Shown: positions 36,849 to 45,099 of the stretch, piece by piece
Layout: each line of letters begins with the position of its first letter
How positions within the stretch are numbered: the stretch's first letter is position 1
NCBI RefSeq assembly: GCF_945859825.1
Contig: NZ_CAMAPC010000003.1
Location: 310,001 to 374,000, forward strand
DNA length: 64,000 nucleotides
Direction of reading: 5' to 3'
Source: Pseudoalteromonas holothuriae
Lineage (GTDB): Bacteria; Pseudomonadota; Gammaproteobacteria; Enterobacterales; Alteromonadaceae
Made by a program: the position numbers and the translations under genes
Notes under the pieces: model-generated
The model's input: the letters and a program-made list of their open reading frames with translations, nothing else
The model's database searches: none
What the model was told of the DNA's origin: nothing

Positions 36849-37376
36849 ATGCGTAACACACTTATTTTATTTTCAAGCGCCAATGAAAATGGCAATACTT
36901 TTAAACTGACTAACCAAGTTATGGACAATTTAGCCAACGAACAAGTTAAGTTTTTTCATATTGATAAACTTAACTTCGCAGATTATAACTATAATAATCA
37001 ATATAGTTATGATGATTTCTATCGCATTGTAGAAGCATTGGATTGGGCAGATAACATCATTTTTGCCTCTCCTGTGTACTGGTATAGCGTAAGTGCCAAT
37101 ATGAAACGCTTAATTGACCGAATGACAGAGCTAACTGAAAACCCCACAATTAAACCAATAGGTAAAGCGCTCAAGGGTAAGCGTGGTTACGTATTGACCA
37201 CCTCAGCAAGCGAACAAGTGTGTGATGTGTTTGCCCGTTTTTTTAATCAGCTTTATAGTTATTTTGATATAAAATACAGTGAGTTATTACACGCCTCATG
37301 TCGTGAGGAATTTACCTTAAAAGAAGAAGAATTTAGACAGTTCATCCACAGCATTAACCGTGCGCCAGCTACCTAA
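36849..37376 (+). CDS. Flavodoxin-like NAD(P)H-dependent FMN reductase
   Basis: A 175-residue flavoprotein. It begins MRNTLILFSSANENGNTFKL, the phosphate-binding start of the FMN_red/Flavodoxin_2 fold, and has IIFASPVYWYSVSANMKRLI, the second flavin-binding loop. It probably reduces quinones, flavins or azo compounds. AAAGGAG is six bases before the chosen ATG. It is divergent from the LysR regulator. A MITE-like element starts seven bases after its stop, between the gene and its terminator. Confidence 0.88.
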   Translation: MRNTLILFSSANENGNTFKLTNQVMDNLANEQVKFFHIDKLNFADYNYNNQYSYDDFYRIVEALDWADNIIFASPVYWYSVSANMKRLIDRMTELTENPTIKPIGKALKGKRGYVLTTSASEQVCDVFARFFNQLYSYFDIKYSELLHASCREEFTLKEEEFRQFIHSINRAPAT

Positions 37377-37382
37377 TGTAAA

Positions 37383-37579
37383 TAACCTCAGCTCTGGATA
37401 AGTGAATTTGCCCAATAAAGCTATTTTTCTCACTCTCGGCGTTGCTTTCATTTGTAATAGCCAGCTATTACTGTATAAAAGCGCCTTGATATTGAAAAAA
37501 ATATCATCATTGGATTGTACGTAATATTTGTTTACAACAATATTTTCTATTTCAAAACCCTTATCCAAACCTGAGGTTA
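37383..37579. mobile_element. MITE-like element, copy 2 (about 197 bp)
   Basis: TAACCTCAGCTCTGGATAAG at the left end and CTTATCCAAACCTGAGGTTA at the right end are inverted repeats matching in 17 of 20 positions. The interior resembles copy 1 at 25982 in order and spacing. It is wedged between the reductase stop codon and a terminator. A minus-strand frame across it (37317-37568) is not a transposase. Confidence 0.8.
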
Positions 37580-37582
37580 AAT

Positions 37583-37615
37583 AGCCACTTTAGTATTAGC
37601 AAAGTGGCTTTTTTG
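37583..37615. terminator. Intrinsic terminator between convergent genes
   Basis: AGCCACTTT and AAAGTGGCT form a 9 bp stem, followed on the plus strand by TTTTTTG. It serves the reductase and lies two bases before the end of the DUF6058 remnant on the other strand. Confidence 0.8.
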
Positions 37616-37616
37616 T

Positions 37617-38269
37617 TCACCCCTCAATATGGCGCTGACACTGTAATTTATATTTTCGTCGCACTTCATCTACTAAACGATAGCGAGAGCTACGCTGGCG
37701 TTCATGAGGAGCAAACATCGAACTGGCACCATCGAGTAAGTTAACAGCATGAGTCAGTGCTTCAATTTTACTTTCATCTAGCTCACTTTGAGCGGTCAAC
37801 TCATTAATTTGCGCAATTGCTAACTCTTTAGCTGCAATATCTTCAGGCAAACCAGAGCGAGTACACAAGCCATATGTGCCAGATAAAAAGTGCGTCCACT
37901 CGGTTTTAATATGGTCAGAGAGTTTTTCATTCAATTTTGCATCTGCGCTGTGATAGCCTTGTGCCTTTAAACCCTCTATGGTTTGTTTATATCTATAACT
38001 GAACACGCGATAAATTGATTCTTGATCATCTAAAGCCTGCACTATCCCTAACCAATTAACATAGCCTTTAGCATAATATTCATAATCACTATGCTGCTGG
38101 TGCTGACCAAAAAACGACTCACAATGTACACAAGGTTTAAATGATAAGATGCTTGAGGCACAACGCCCTGCTGTTGGTATTGACGCAAAGTTTATTCACT
38201 GACCTGTGCCAATGATAGTAATTGCGATAGCGTAATAAAGTGGTTGTTTAGATAATCTAATAACTGCAC
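37617..38269 (-). pseudogene. DUF6058-family gene, inactivated
   Basis: The intact part (to 38042) encodes 141 residues ending in FAPHERQRSSRYRLVDEVRR, typical as I remember it of DUF6058, which is linked by name to natural-product biosynthesis. Reading upstream, EYYAKGYVNWLGIV continues in frame and FKPCVHCESFFGQH before it. A frameshift near 38135-38148 then moves to VQLLDYLNNHFITLSQLLSL, and an in-frame TAA lies at 38192-38194 (codon 26). A GTG at 38269 with AAAGGAAAT upstream marks the original start. The 141-codon frame could still make a truncated product, but the full gene of about 215 codons is broken. Confidence 0.7.
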
Positions 38270-38463
38270 TGTTATTTCCTTTTTAATTCACAATAAATAA
38301 AAAATCCCTCGCCTCTTGACCTCAAGTTAACCTGAGCTTTTAAAGTTAACTTAACTCAGTAACACATACTTATAAATGAGCATTTACCAAGTAATGAAGC
38401 AAAGATTTAATAGCGAAAGCGATTAAATCACAAATTTATACAAAGAAAAAATAGGAGATACCC

Positions 38464-38880
38464 ATGCGCTTAGAGCACCTCAATTTAGTGATTACAAATA
38501 TGGAAAAATCATTGCACTTTTATCAGGCCGCATTTCCTCATTGGCATGTACGTAGCCAAGGGCATGGCCAGTGGTATGGCAAAGCAAGACATTGGTTACA
38601 TTTTGGCGATGACTATAACTATATTGCCTTTAGCGACCACGGCGAAGGAGAAAACCGGATATTAACAGGACACCAAACAGGGCTTGGTCATTTTGCATTT
38701 GAGGTTAATAACCTCAGTGCCCTAATTCAAAGAATGGAAAACTCAGGCTATGCCGTTGACAAAGGTAGCAGTGATAATCCACATAGGCGAAATGCCTACT
38801 TTATAGACCCCGATGGTTTTGAAGTTGAGTTTGTTCAATACCATAGCGATCTGCCAAAAGAGCGTAATAATGATGATTAA
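38464..38880 (+). CDS. VOC/glyoxalase-fold protein
   Basis: A 138-residue single VOC module. RLEHLNLVITNMEKSLHFYQ begins the first beta-alpha-beta unit with a metal-ligand His, and HFAFEVNNLSALIQRMENSG, NAYFIDPDGFEVEFVQY the second with Glu as ligand. Such proteins bind a divalent metal and act on small molecules or bind drugs. TAGGAGA precedes the ATG. It is divergent from the broken DUF6058 gene. Confidence 0.85.
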   Translation: MRLEHLNLVITNMEKSLHFYQAAFPHWHVRSQGHGQWYGKARHWLHFGDDYNYIAFSDHGEGENRILTGHQTGLGHFAFEVNNLSALIQRMENSGYAVDKGSSDNPHRRNAYFIDPDGFEVEFVQYHSDLPKERNNDD

Positions 38881-39030
38881 CACTAAACGGGCCACACTGT
38901 AACAGCAATGCGGCCTTCACTTTGTTAACAATGATCAGCCAAGCTTCAAGCGCTCAACTTAGAGGAGCCCAGCAAAATCACGATATCTTACTTTAATATA
39001 ATTAAACTGCTTAATTATAAAATTTTATTT

Positions 39031-40074
39031 TTATGATTGAATTACAGCATTAGGTTGCGGCTCACGTGAAGCACTACCAAACCGTCTAATCATTTTTGCT
39101 ATTGGCCGCTCAAAGCAGCAAAAAGAGATATAAGCCACCAGTAAGCTCAAACTCAGTGATAAGATCAGCTTAAATTCAATCGCTATTTCCCACTCGTTAA
39201 CCATCAAAATAATGGGCATATGCAATAAGTACAGTGAATATGAAATTTTACCAACAAAATCTCCTAACTTGTTAGCAAGCAAGATATTGTTGTTAGGCAC
39301 TAAAAACACTACACAAAAAAATACAGCACTCATCACCAATAAAACTTCATAGCTAAGCCACATCCTATTTTTAGCGTCTGATGTGACTGGCGTAAACTCT
39401 GGATACATAAGTGGAATTAAACATAAAGAAAGAACAAACCAATGTTTTTTAAGATAATCTGGAATTTTTGCTGATTTATAATGCATACCAAACACCACTC
39501 CAACAAAGAAAAACGGTAAGGTTCTTAATATGCTAAATAAGTTATATGGAATACCATTAAAATCACCTGAAATTCTAGGGAAATTAGTAAAAAACAGTAA
39601 CATCATCACTGCAACAGCGCCGACATAAATATATCCAGCTCTTGCATTTGACAATGACCAAAAAATTACAAAAATTAAATAGAACTGAATTTCTGGTGGA
39701 ATTGACCAAAGTACACTCTCACCATACACAAATAATAAATGGCCTAATAACGTATTAAAATCCGGTATGTTATAAAGCACATCCATTTCAGCTATAGTAA
39801 AAAAGTATGAGCAAAAAACAACAAGTAAATACAGGGGCAATACGCGCGCACCTCTGGCTATAAAGTAATGCTTTATATGTTCTTTAGTAAATTTTTTATC
39901 TAAATAAAGATGTGACATTAAAAAACCACTTAACATGAAAAATAACATCACGCCATATGCGCCACTACCGCCACCTAAAATACCATCAAACCAATTAGTA
40001 ATATCACTAAAGTGAGTGAAAAAAACGATTAGCGCAGCCAGTGCCCTAAGTGTGTTTAACTTCCTGATTTGCAT
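39031..40074 (-). CDS. Acyltransferase 3 family membrane protein (OafA type)
   Basis: A 347-residue integral membrane protein with about 10 helices. It starts MQIRKLNTLRALAALIVFFT followed by His, the R-A-x-A-x-x-x-V-x-x-x-H signature of the family, and FFMLSGFLMSH is the second conserved block. It should O-acylate a sugar on lipopolysaccharide or another surface glycan. No periplasmic SGNH extension is present. It is a stand-alone gene with no glycan cluster around it. Confidence 0.9.
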   Translation of the reverse strand: MQIRKLNTLRALAALIVFFTHFSDITNWFDGILGGGSGAYGVMLFFMLSGFLMSHLYLDKKFTKEHIKHYFIARGARVLPLYLLVVFCSYFFTIAEMDVLYNIPDFNTLLGHLLFVYGESVLWSIPPEIQFYLIFVIFWSLSNARAGYIYVGAVAVMMLLFFTNFPRISGDFNGIPYNLFSILRTLPFFFVGVVFGMHYKSAKIPDYLKKHWFVLSLCLIPLMYPEFTPVTSDAKNRMWLSYEVLLVMSAVFFCVVFLVPNNNILLANKLGDFVGKISYSLYLLHMPIILMVNEWEIAIEFKLILSLSLSLLVAYISFCCFERPIAKMIRRFGSASREPQPNAVIQS

Positions 40075-40187
40075 AAACTGCTATGTTCCCTTTTTTATTT
40101 TTTGTCATGACAGTATTTATAAAAATATCAAAAAAAGACCAACAATGACGATTCAAAGTGGCCTTTTTTGTACTTTTAAAAGCTTAT

Positions 40188-41615
40188 TCAACGAATCTGA
40201 GATTCATGTTTACCCCAAATCCCATGCTCACTTTGCCCCTGAATATTCACCCGTTTGGCATTAAACTCAGGCTCTTTGCCCAATTTTCGCTGCGCATTAT
40301 AATCATTATTTACGGCAATAATGGTCGGTGTTAATAACACAATAGCGAAAATATTTACTAGAGTCATTAAACCAAGCGCCATATCAGCTAAGCTCCATAC
40401 TTCTTTTAACGTGGCAGTTGCACCCCATAACATCATGCCCAAATACATCGCAGTATAAATACTTCGCCCAAGTTTGTTATCTAATTTAAACAAGTGCAAA
40501 TTACTCTCAGCATAAGCAAAATTTGCAACGACAGAGGTAAATGCAAACAAAGTAATTGCAGCAGCAACAAAATAAACACCACCTTGCGCTAAATGCGCTG
40601 TCATCGCATTTTGTGTAAGACGTATGCCTTGCATTTCACCACTAATGTCAACATCAGCGAGTAGAATAACCACAGCAGTACAACTGCACAGCACAATGGT
40701 GTCAAAAAACACGCCTAGCATTTGAATATACCCTTGCGTTACAGGGTGATTTGGCACTGGACTGGCAGCCCCTGAGGCGTGAGGTACACTACCAGCACCC
40801 GCTTCATTTGAGTATAACCCGCGCTGAATACCATTTTTAATCGCAGCTCCCATAGCACCAGCACCCGCCTCTTGTAAGCCAAAAGCTGAGAGTAAAATGT
40901 CTTTGATCATTGCAGGTACTTCACTAAAGTTAATCAGCGTTATTATCACTGCGACAGAAACAAATACAATGCCCATCATAGGCACCACTCGCTCAGCAAA
41001 TCGGGCTATGGCTTTAAAACCACCTAGTATGATAGAGCCCGCCAACACAGTGATAACAATACCTGAATAAAGCGGTGGAATATCAAATGCAAAAGATAAT
41101 GCATCAGTAATAGTATTGGTTTGCATAGCACTGAAACTAAATCCATAACCCAAAAACAAGCAAACAGCAAAAACAATGGCTAACCAGCGCTTATTTAAAC
41201 CCATTTGAATGTAATAAGCAGGCCCGCCACGAAACTCTCCAGCGCTATCTCGCACTTTATAAACTTGACCAAGTACGCTCTCAGCAAAGCCAGTAGCCAT
41301 ACCAAGCACTGCAATCACCCACATCCAAAAAATAGCCCCACTGCCCCCAAGTGAGATAGCCACTGCAACACCCGCTAAATTACCTGTGCCAACACGTGCT
41401 GAAAGCCCTGTACACAATGCTTGAAAGGAACTGATTTCTTCTTTATTAGCTTTGCTACTGCCTTTTAGCAAAGTAAACATATGCGCAAACTGGCGCACCT
41501 GAATACAGCCTAATCGCGCCGAAAACCACACACCTGCAAACAGTAAAATATAAATCAGTAATTGGCCTTCTCCCCACAAAAGGCCATTAACGCTAGCAAT
41601 CACTTCATTTACCAT
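40188..41615 (-). CDS. Alanine/glycine:cation symporter (AGCS)
   Basis: A 475-residue inner-membrane carrier with about 10-11 helices. SSFQALCTGLSARVGTGNLA followed by GVAVAISLGGSGAIFWMWV is the AGCS signature, and RGLYSNEAGAGSVPHASGAA is a second conserved block. It takes up alanine or glycine with Na+ or H+. It starts 39 bp after ctlX on the same strand, so the two probably form an operon opposite the Lrp-type regulator. Confidence 0.93.
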   Translation of the reverse strand: MVNEVIASVNGLLWGEGQLLIYILLFAGVWFSARLGCIQVRQFAHMFTLLKGSSKANKEEISSFQALCTGLSARVGTGNLAGVAVAISLGGSGAIFWMWVIAVLGMATGFAESVLGQVYKVRDSAGEFRGGPAYYIQMGLNKRWLAIVFAVCLFLGYGFSFSAMQTNTITDALSFAFDIPPLYSGIVITVLAGSIILGGFKAIARFAERVVPMMGIVFVSVAVIITLINFSEVPAMIKDILLSAFGLQEAGAGAMGAAIKNGIQRGLYSNEAGAGSVPHASGAASPVPNHPVTQGYIQMLGVFFDTIVLCSCTAVVILLADVDISGEMQGIRLTQNAMTAHLAQGGVYFVAAAITLFAFTSVVANFAYAESNLHLFKLDNKLGRSIYTAMYLGMMLWGATATLKEVWSLADMALGLMTLVNIFAIVLLTPTIIAVNNDYNAQRKLGKEPEFNAKRVNIQGQSEHGIWGKHESQIR

Positions 41616-41654
41616 GCAGAACTCCTGTTATGCACCTTTCTAGATGCATTATTA

Positions 41655-42563
41655 TTATATATTTTGCAAATGCACACCTGCGAGCATACAGCGAATAGAG
41701 CCACCTGCAGACTCTAAAGTAGGAATGCTCATCGGCAATAAGCGAGCTGAGCTTTCAATGATGTTTTTTTGTTCCATCGTGAGCGCATCACACGCCGTAT
41801 GAGATAACGCTAATACTCGCCCATGTTTACCCTTTAACTCTATAGCATTACCACAAAACTGCGCAATTTGACTGTTTGAGAGCACAATCACTTCCTTTTT
41901 ATGTTGTGCAAAGCGCTCTAATAAAGATGCCTGCTGTTCTTTTGGCACCATATCTAAGCCAATCATGACAAAGTTGCTTGCCACACACATCAAGACATTA
42001 GTGTGGTATACCGCCATACCTTGTTCATCAATGGCTTTAAATATATGAGCTTGATAACCCAATTGCTTGCATACTTTCGCCACTAACTTAGCGCATGTGC
42101 GCTTTGACTCAACGGCATAGGCAGTTTTGTGATAATGATCCATCACCATAGAGCCCGTACCTTCTAAAAACAAATTATTACGCGTTAAATCACTAAAATC
42201 CGTCAGCTTACTCACTCTATAGTGCTGCTTTAAAAATTCTATTATATCGTTACGTCGCTCTGCTCGACGATTGGGGGCATACATAGGGTAGGTTAGCAGT
42301 TGACCATCGCCATGTGTAGAAAACCAATTGTTAGGAAACACCGAGTCTGGTGTTAACTTAGTTTCATCCTCAAATAAATGTACGATTACGCCCGCATCAG
42401 TTAGCAATTTGGCCACACCAGTGACTTCTTGATAAGCCTTTATACAACTATTTTGGCTCTCAGCAGCAACTTGATACGCATTATCATGCATTGTTTGTGG
42501 ATTAGATACAAAGTGATGGGGTCGGATCATCACCACAGCATTAGGCGTTTGTGATTGCCTCAT
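41655..42563 (-). CDS. ctlX: CtlX-like amidinotransferase-fold hydrolase
   Basis: A 302-residue guanidine-modifying enzyme of the arginine deiminase/amidinotransferase superfamily. Motifs in order: MIRPHHFVSNPQT, PDSVFPNNWFSTH, a region with FLEGTGSMVMD, the catalytic His in YHTNVLMCV and the catalytic Cys in SAGGSIRCMLAGVH. The closest named family I recall is CtlX (citrulline utilisation hydrolase); related members hydrolyse arginine derivatives. It is upstream of an alanine/glycine symporter and divergent from an Lrp-type regulator, which supports a role in amino-acid catabolism. Confidence 0.85.
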   Translation of the reverse strand: MRQSQTPNAVVMIRPHHFVSNPQTMHDNAYQVAAESQNSCIKAYQEVTGVAKLLTDAGVIVHLFEDETKLTPDSVFPNNWFSTHGDGQLLTYPMYAPNRRAERRNDIIEFLKQHYRVSKLTDFSDLTRNNLFLEGTGSMVMDHYHKTAYAVESKRTCAKLVAKVCKQLGYQAHIFKAIDEQGMAVYHTNVLMCVASNFVMIGLDMVPKEQQASLLERFAQHKKEVIVLSNSQIAQFCGNAIELKGKHGRVLALSHTACDALTMEQKNIIESSARLLPMSIPTLESAGGSIRCMLAGVHLQNI

Positions 42564-42823
42564 ACTGCCCCCAGCCTAACGATTACCGGTTTGGTACAAG
42601 CCAAAGGTACAGCTTGTTCAAGTGTAAAAAAGAACGCCCGCATTGCGCCTCCTAAGGTGTTGTCATAATTTAAACTCTACTATAACGAGCAAAAAGAACA
42701 GTTAAAATGCCAAAGCTATAAGCAATTAGCACTATTATTTATCATTTTGTACAGTCATACATTGCAAAATGCCAACATCTTGGTACTTTAAATGGGTTCG
42801 TTGTTTAAATTTGGGAGTTTTAA

Positions 42824-43255
42824 ATGCAGCCTTATCTGTATGACTCATTAGATAAAGCGCTTATCGCAGCACTTAGAAAAGATGGTCGAGCATCTATATC
42901 TGCATTAGCACAATTGCTTAATATATCTCGTGGTACAGTACAAAATCGTTTAGATAGGCTACAAAGCTGTGGCGCTATATTAGGGTTCACTGTAAGGGTT
43001 CATGAACAAATAGACAGTGACTGCGTGCACGCCATTATGATGATAGAGGTCGTAGGCCAGTCAACCTCCCAAGTCATCCAAAAATTAAAAGGCATACCTG
43101 AACTGGTTAGAATACATACCACTAATGGCGCGTGGGATTTAATAGCAGAAATAAAAACAGCTAATTTGAGCGCATTTGATAGCGTACTAAAAGAGGTCCG
43201 AGCAATACACGGTATTCTCAACAGCGAGACCAGTATTAAGCTTTCTTCAATTTAA
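42824..43255 (+). CDS. Lrp/AsnC-family transcriptional regulator
   Basis: A 143-residue Lrp-type regulator. The HTH reads KALIAALRKDGRASISALAQ, LLNISRGTVQNRLDRLQSCG; the C-terminal RAM domain (VHAIMMIEVVGQSTSQVIQK, and TTNGAWDLIAEIKT) binds amino acids. Divergent transcription from ctlX across 260 bp suggests that it controls the ctlX-symporter pair in response to an amino acid. Its stop is 1 bp from the convergent gene on the other strand. Confidence 0.92.
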   Translation: MQPYLYDSLDKALIAALRKDGRASISALAQLLNISRGTVQNRLDRLQSCGAILGFTVRVHEQIDSDCVHAIMMIEVVGQSTSQVIQKLKGIPELVRIHTTNGAWDLIAEIKTANLSAFDSVLKEVRAIHGILNSETSIKLSSI

Positions 43256-43256
43256 G

Positions 43257-43985
43257 CTAATGAGGAAGATCTGTATACTTTTTATAAATAGCCTCGATTT
43301 CTTGATTTGCTATCATAATGGTTAAAGCATCATCTAATTGTTTTTTCAAATCAACCAAATGCGGCTGTAATCGCATGGCGACGTTGGTAGTCTCAATCGT
43401 GTATGCATCATTAAACTGCCCATAAGCTGGGTTATTGGCAATATAATAATGTGCCGTATCTTGACCTATTAAAATATAGTCTAAACGACCATAAGCCAAC
43501 TGACCTAACAGCTCTTTTTCAGAAACATTATCGTATACAAGTAACTTATCCTCACCAAAGTGTCGTTCAAAAGTGCCATACCGATACCCTCTTACACGAC
43601 CAACGACACTTCCGTAAGCCTGATTTATCACTTCTAACGTATTACTGTGGTTAGCTAATAAAATCTCCACAGATGTTGCGTAATCAATGGTATAAACACC
43701 CGGCACTTTTTGTTCTGCGCGCCACTGCCAATTAACTCCGGGTTCAATATCTACTTGACCTGAGTCAAAAAAACGTTGCCCACGCGCCACTGATGTGGCT
43801 ATAAACTCAAACTCATGACCAGTTAGCTGCGAAAGCCGGGCAAAAATATCCGCAAATATACCAACAACCTGCTGATTATCTCTAAAACTGTAAGGTGGAT
43901 TAGCACCGTGATACACCAACACGGTATACTTTTGACCAAAAGCGGAAAACGCAATTAACGCAATACATATAAGCCATAGTTTCAT
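43257..43985 (-). CDS. Periplasmic solute-binding-like protein (SBP family 3)
   Basis: A 242-residue protein with a signal peptide (MKLWLICIALIAFSAFGQ). The fold is that of polar amino-acid binding proteins: YHGANPPYSFRDNQQVVGIF at the start, GRVRGYRYGTFERH and the QLAYGRLDYILIG segment later. No ABC permease or ATPase gene is adjacent, so it may be a stand-alone receptor or sensory partner. The ligand is unknown. Confidence 0.85.
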   Translation of the reverse strand: MKLWLICIALIAFSAFGQKYTVLVYHGANPPYSFRDNQQVVGIFADIFARLSQLTGHEFEFIATSVARGQRFFDSGQVDIEPGVNWQWRAEQKVPGVYTIDYATSVEILLANHSNTLEVINQAYGSVVGRVRGYRYGTFERHFGEDKLLVYDNVSEKELLGQLAYGRLDYILIGQDTAHYYIANNPAYGQFNDAYTIETTNVAMRLQPHLVDLKKQLDDALTIMIANQEIEAIYKKYTDLPH

Positions 43986-44074
43986 AGCAGCTCACTTAAC
44001 CCTATATTACCTATAAGTTAGTTATAGCATTTTGTTTGACTTTTAACCGCCCCGCTTAAAGTCATTGTGTTTTA

Positions 44075-44908
44075 TTATTCAGATTTAAGTTGTTGAGCAT
44101 ATTTTGCTACCACTAATAAATTAGCAATAAACCATAAATCTTTAATCACAAATTGCCCAAGGCCTGCCAATAGAGTCTGTGAGCTAAATGCCCCTTCGGC
44201 ACTAAATAAAAATGTTTGTGTCATAACAAATACCGAGCCACACCCAAGTATGGCCAGCAGCATTACATTGCGATGCTTAAACCACAGGCCTAGCCCGAGT
44301 AAAGCTGCAAAAACTAGGTCAAAAATACCGATAATATTTGACGCCTGTTGCACCGAAAATACTTCATAAAGCCATGACATAAATGGCGAAGTGCTCACCA
44401 GTGATACAATGCCTTTAGCTTCAAATTCAAAAAACTTGAGCCCACCAATCCATAACAACACCATCGCCACAGGCGCATAATTTAACCAAGCTTGTTGTTT
44501 AAGAGAAAAACGAGAAGAAAAATACACGCTCAATAATAAAGGAAGAAGTGCCACATATTTTATAATACCTTGCCCAGAACCTAGCACAGGAAAGCCACCT
44601 AAATCTTGCAGATATCGACTGGGGCTAAGTAACGTCAATAAAAATACAACCGCAATAGCAAGTAATGCACCAACACCTAAATATTTAAGTTGAGGTTTAT
44701 TAGCAAATACAAGTATCGCAGCAAATACCATAACGACACCAATCAGTAAGCCAAGAGTGGCGCTATTGGCTATGCTATCAATATGATAAAAGCCAAGTAG
44801 TACATCCATACCTTTGGCATTGCCGTTTAGTGCAAACGACAAACCTAACAGTCCAAGGCTTGCTGCTAAGCACACTTTTATAGCTAGATTTACATACTTA
44901 TCAAACAT
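44075..44908 (-). CDS. DUF417 membrane protein (YkgB/RclC type)
   Basis: A 277-residue integral membrane protein with about 8 helices. WIGGLKFFEFEAKGIVSLVS followed by TSPFMSWLY and ASNIIGIFDL is the DUF417 signature seen in RclC, a protein of the reactive-chlorine response in E. coli. It is longer than RclC (about 200 residues), with an extra N-terminal half. I chose the ATG at 44908 because of AGAG upstream. A palindrome of TetR-operator form lies 27 bp before the start. Confidence 0.8.
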   Translation of the reverse strand: MFDKYVNLAIKVCLAASLGLLGLSFALNGNAKGMDVLLGFYHIDSIANSATLGLLIGVVMVFAAILVFANKPQLKYLGVGALLAIAVVFLLTLLSPSRYLQDLGGFPVLGSGQGIIKYVALLPLLLSVYFSSRFSLKQQAWLNYAPVAMVLLWIGGLKFFEFEAKGIVSLVSTSPFMSWLYEVFSVQQASNIIGIFDLVFAALLGLGLWFKHRNVMLLAILGCGSVFVMTQTFLFSAEGAFSSQTLLAGLGQFVIKDLWFIANLLVVAKYAQQLKSE

Positions 44909-44934
44909 TAATTTATTCTCTTTATACACAATAG

Positions 44935-44952
44935 TGAACAGTTGACCGTTCA
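44935..44952. promoter_or_regulatory. TetR-type operator candidate before the DUF417 gene
   Basis: TGAACAGTTGACCGTTCA is an imperfect inverted repeat (TGAAC-x-GT-xx-AC-x-GTTCA). The TGAAC/GTTCA arms are common in TetR-family sites. No such regulator gene is adjacent. Confidence 0.45.
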
Positions 44953-45050
44953 AAGCAAAGTTTTACTTCAAATATGGTTTGATTCAAACTTCGAGAAAGT
45001 ATCAAGGCCTATAAGGATACGTTTTTGAATTAAGCAGACTGTGTTGAGTT

Positions 45051-45084
45051 AATATAAGCGGCGCTGATGTGCGCCGCTTATATT
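45051..45084 (-). terminator. Perfect 14 bp hairpin after feoB
   Basis: AATATAAGCGGCGC and GCGCCGCTTATATT pair perfectly over a six-base loop, 16 bp past the feoB stop. The U-tract on the minus strand is weak (TTATATT is inside the stem), so it may stabilise the 3' end rather than terminate strongly. Confidence 0.6.
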
Positions 45085-45099
45085 AAACTTAAGGCGTGT

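Noticed and set aside
37317..37568. 83-codon frame across MITE copy 2, considered as a transposase piece
   Set aside because: No transposase-like pattern; the element appears non-coding.
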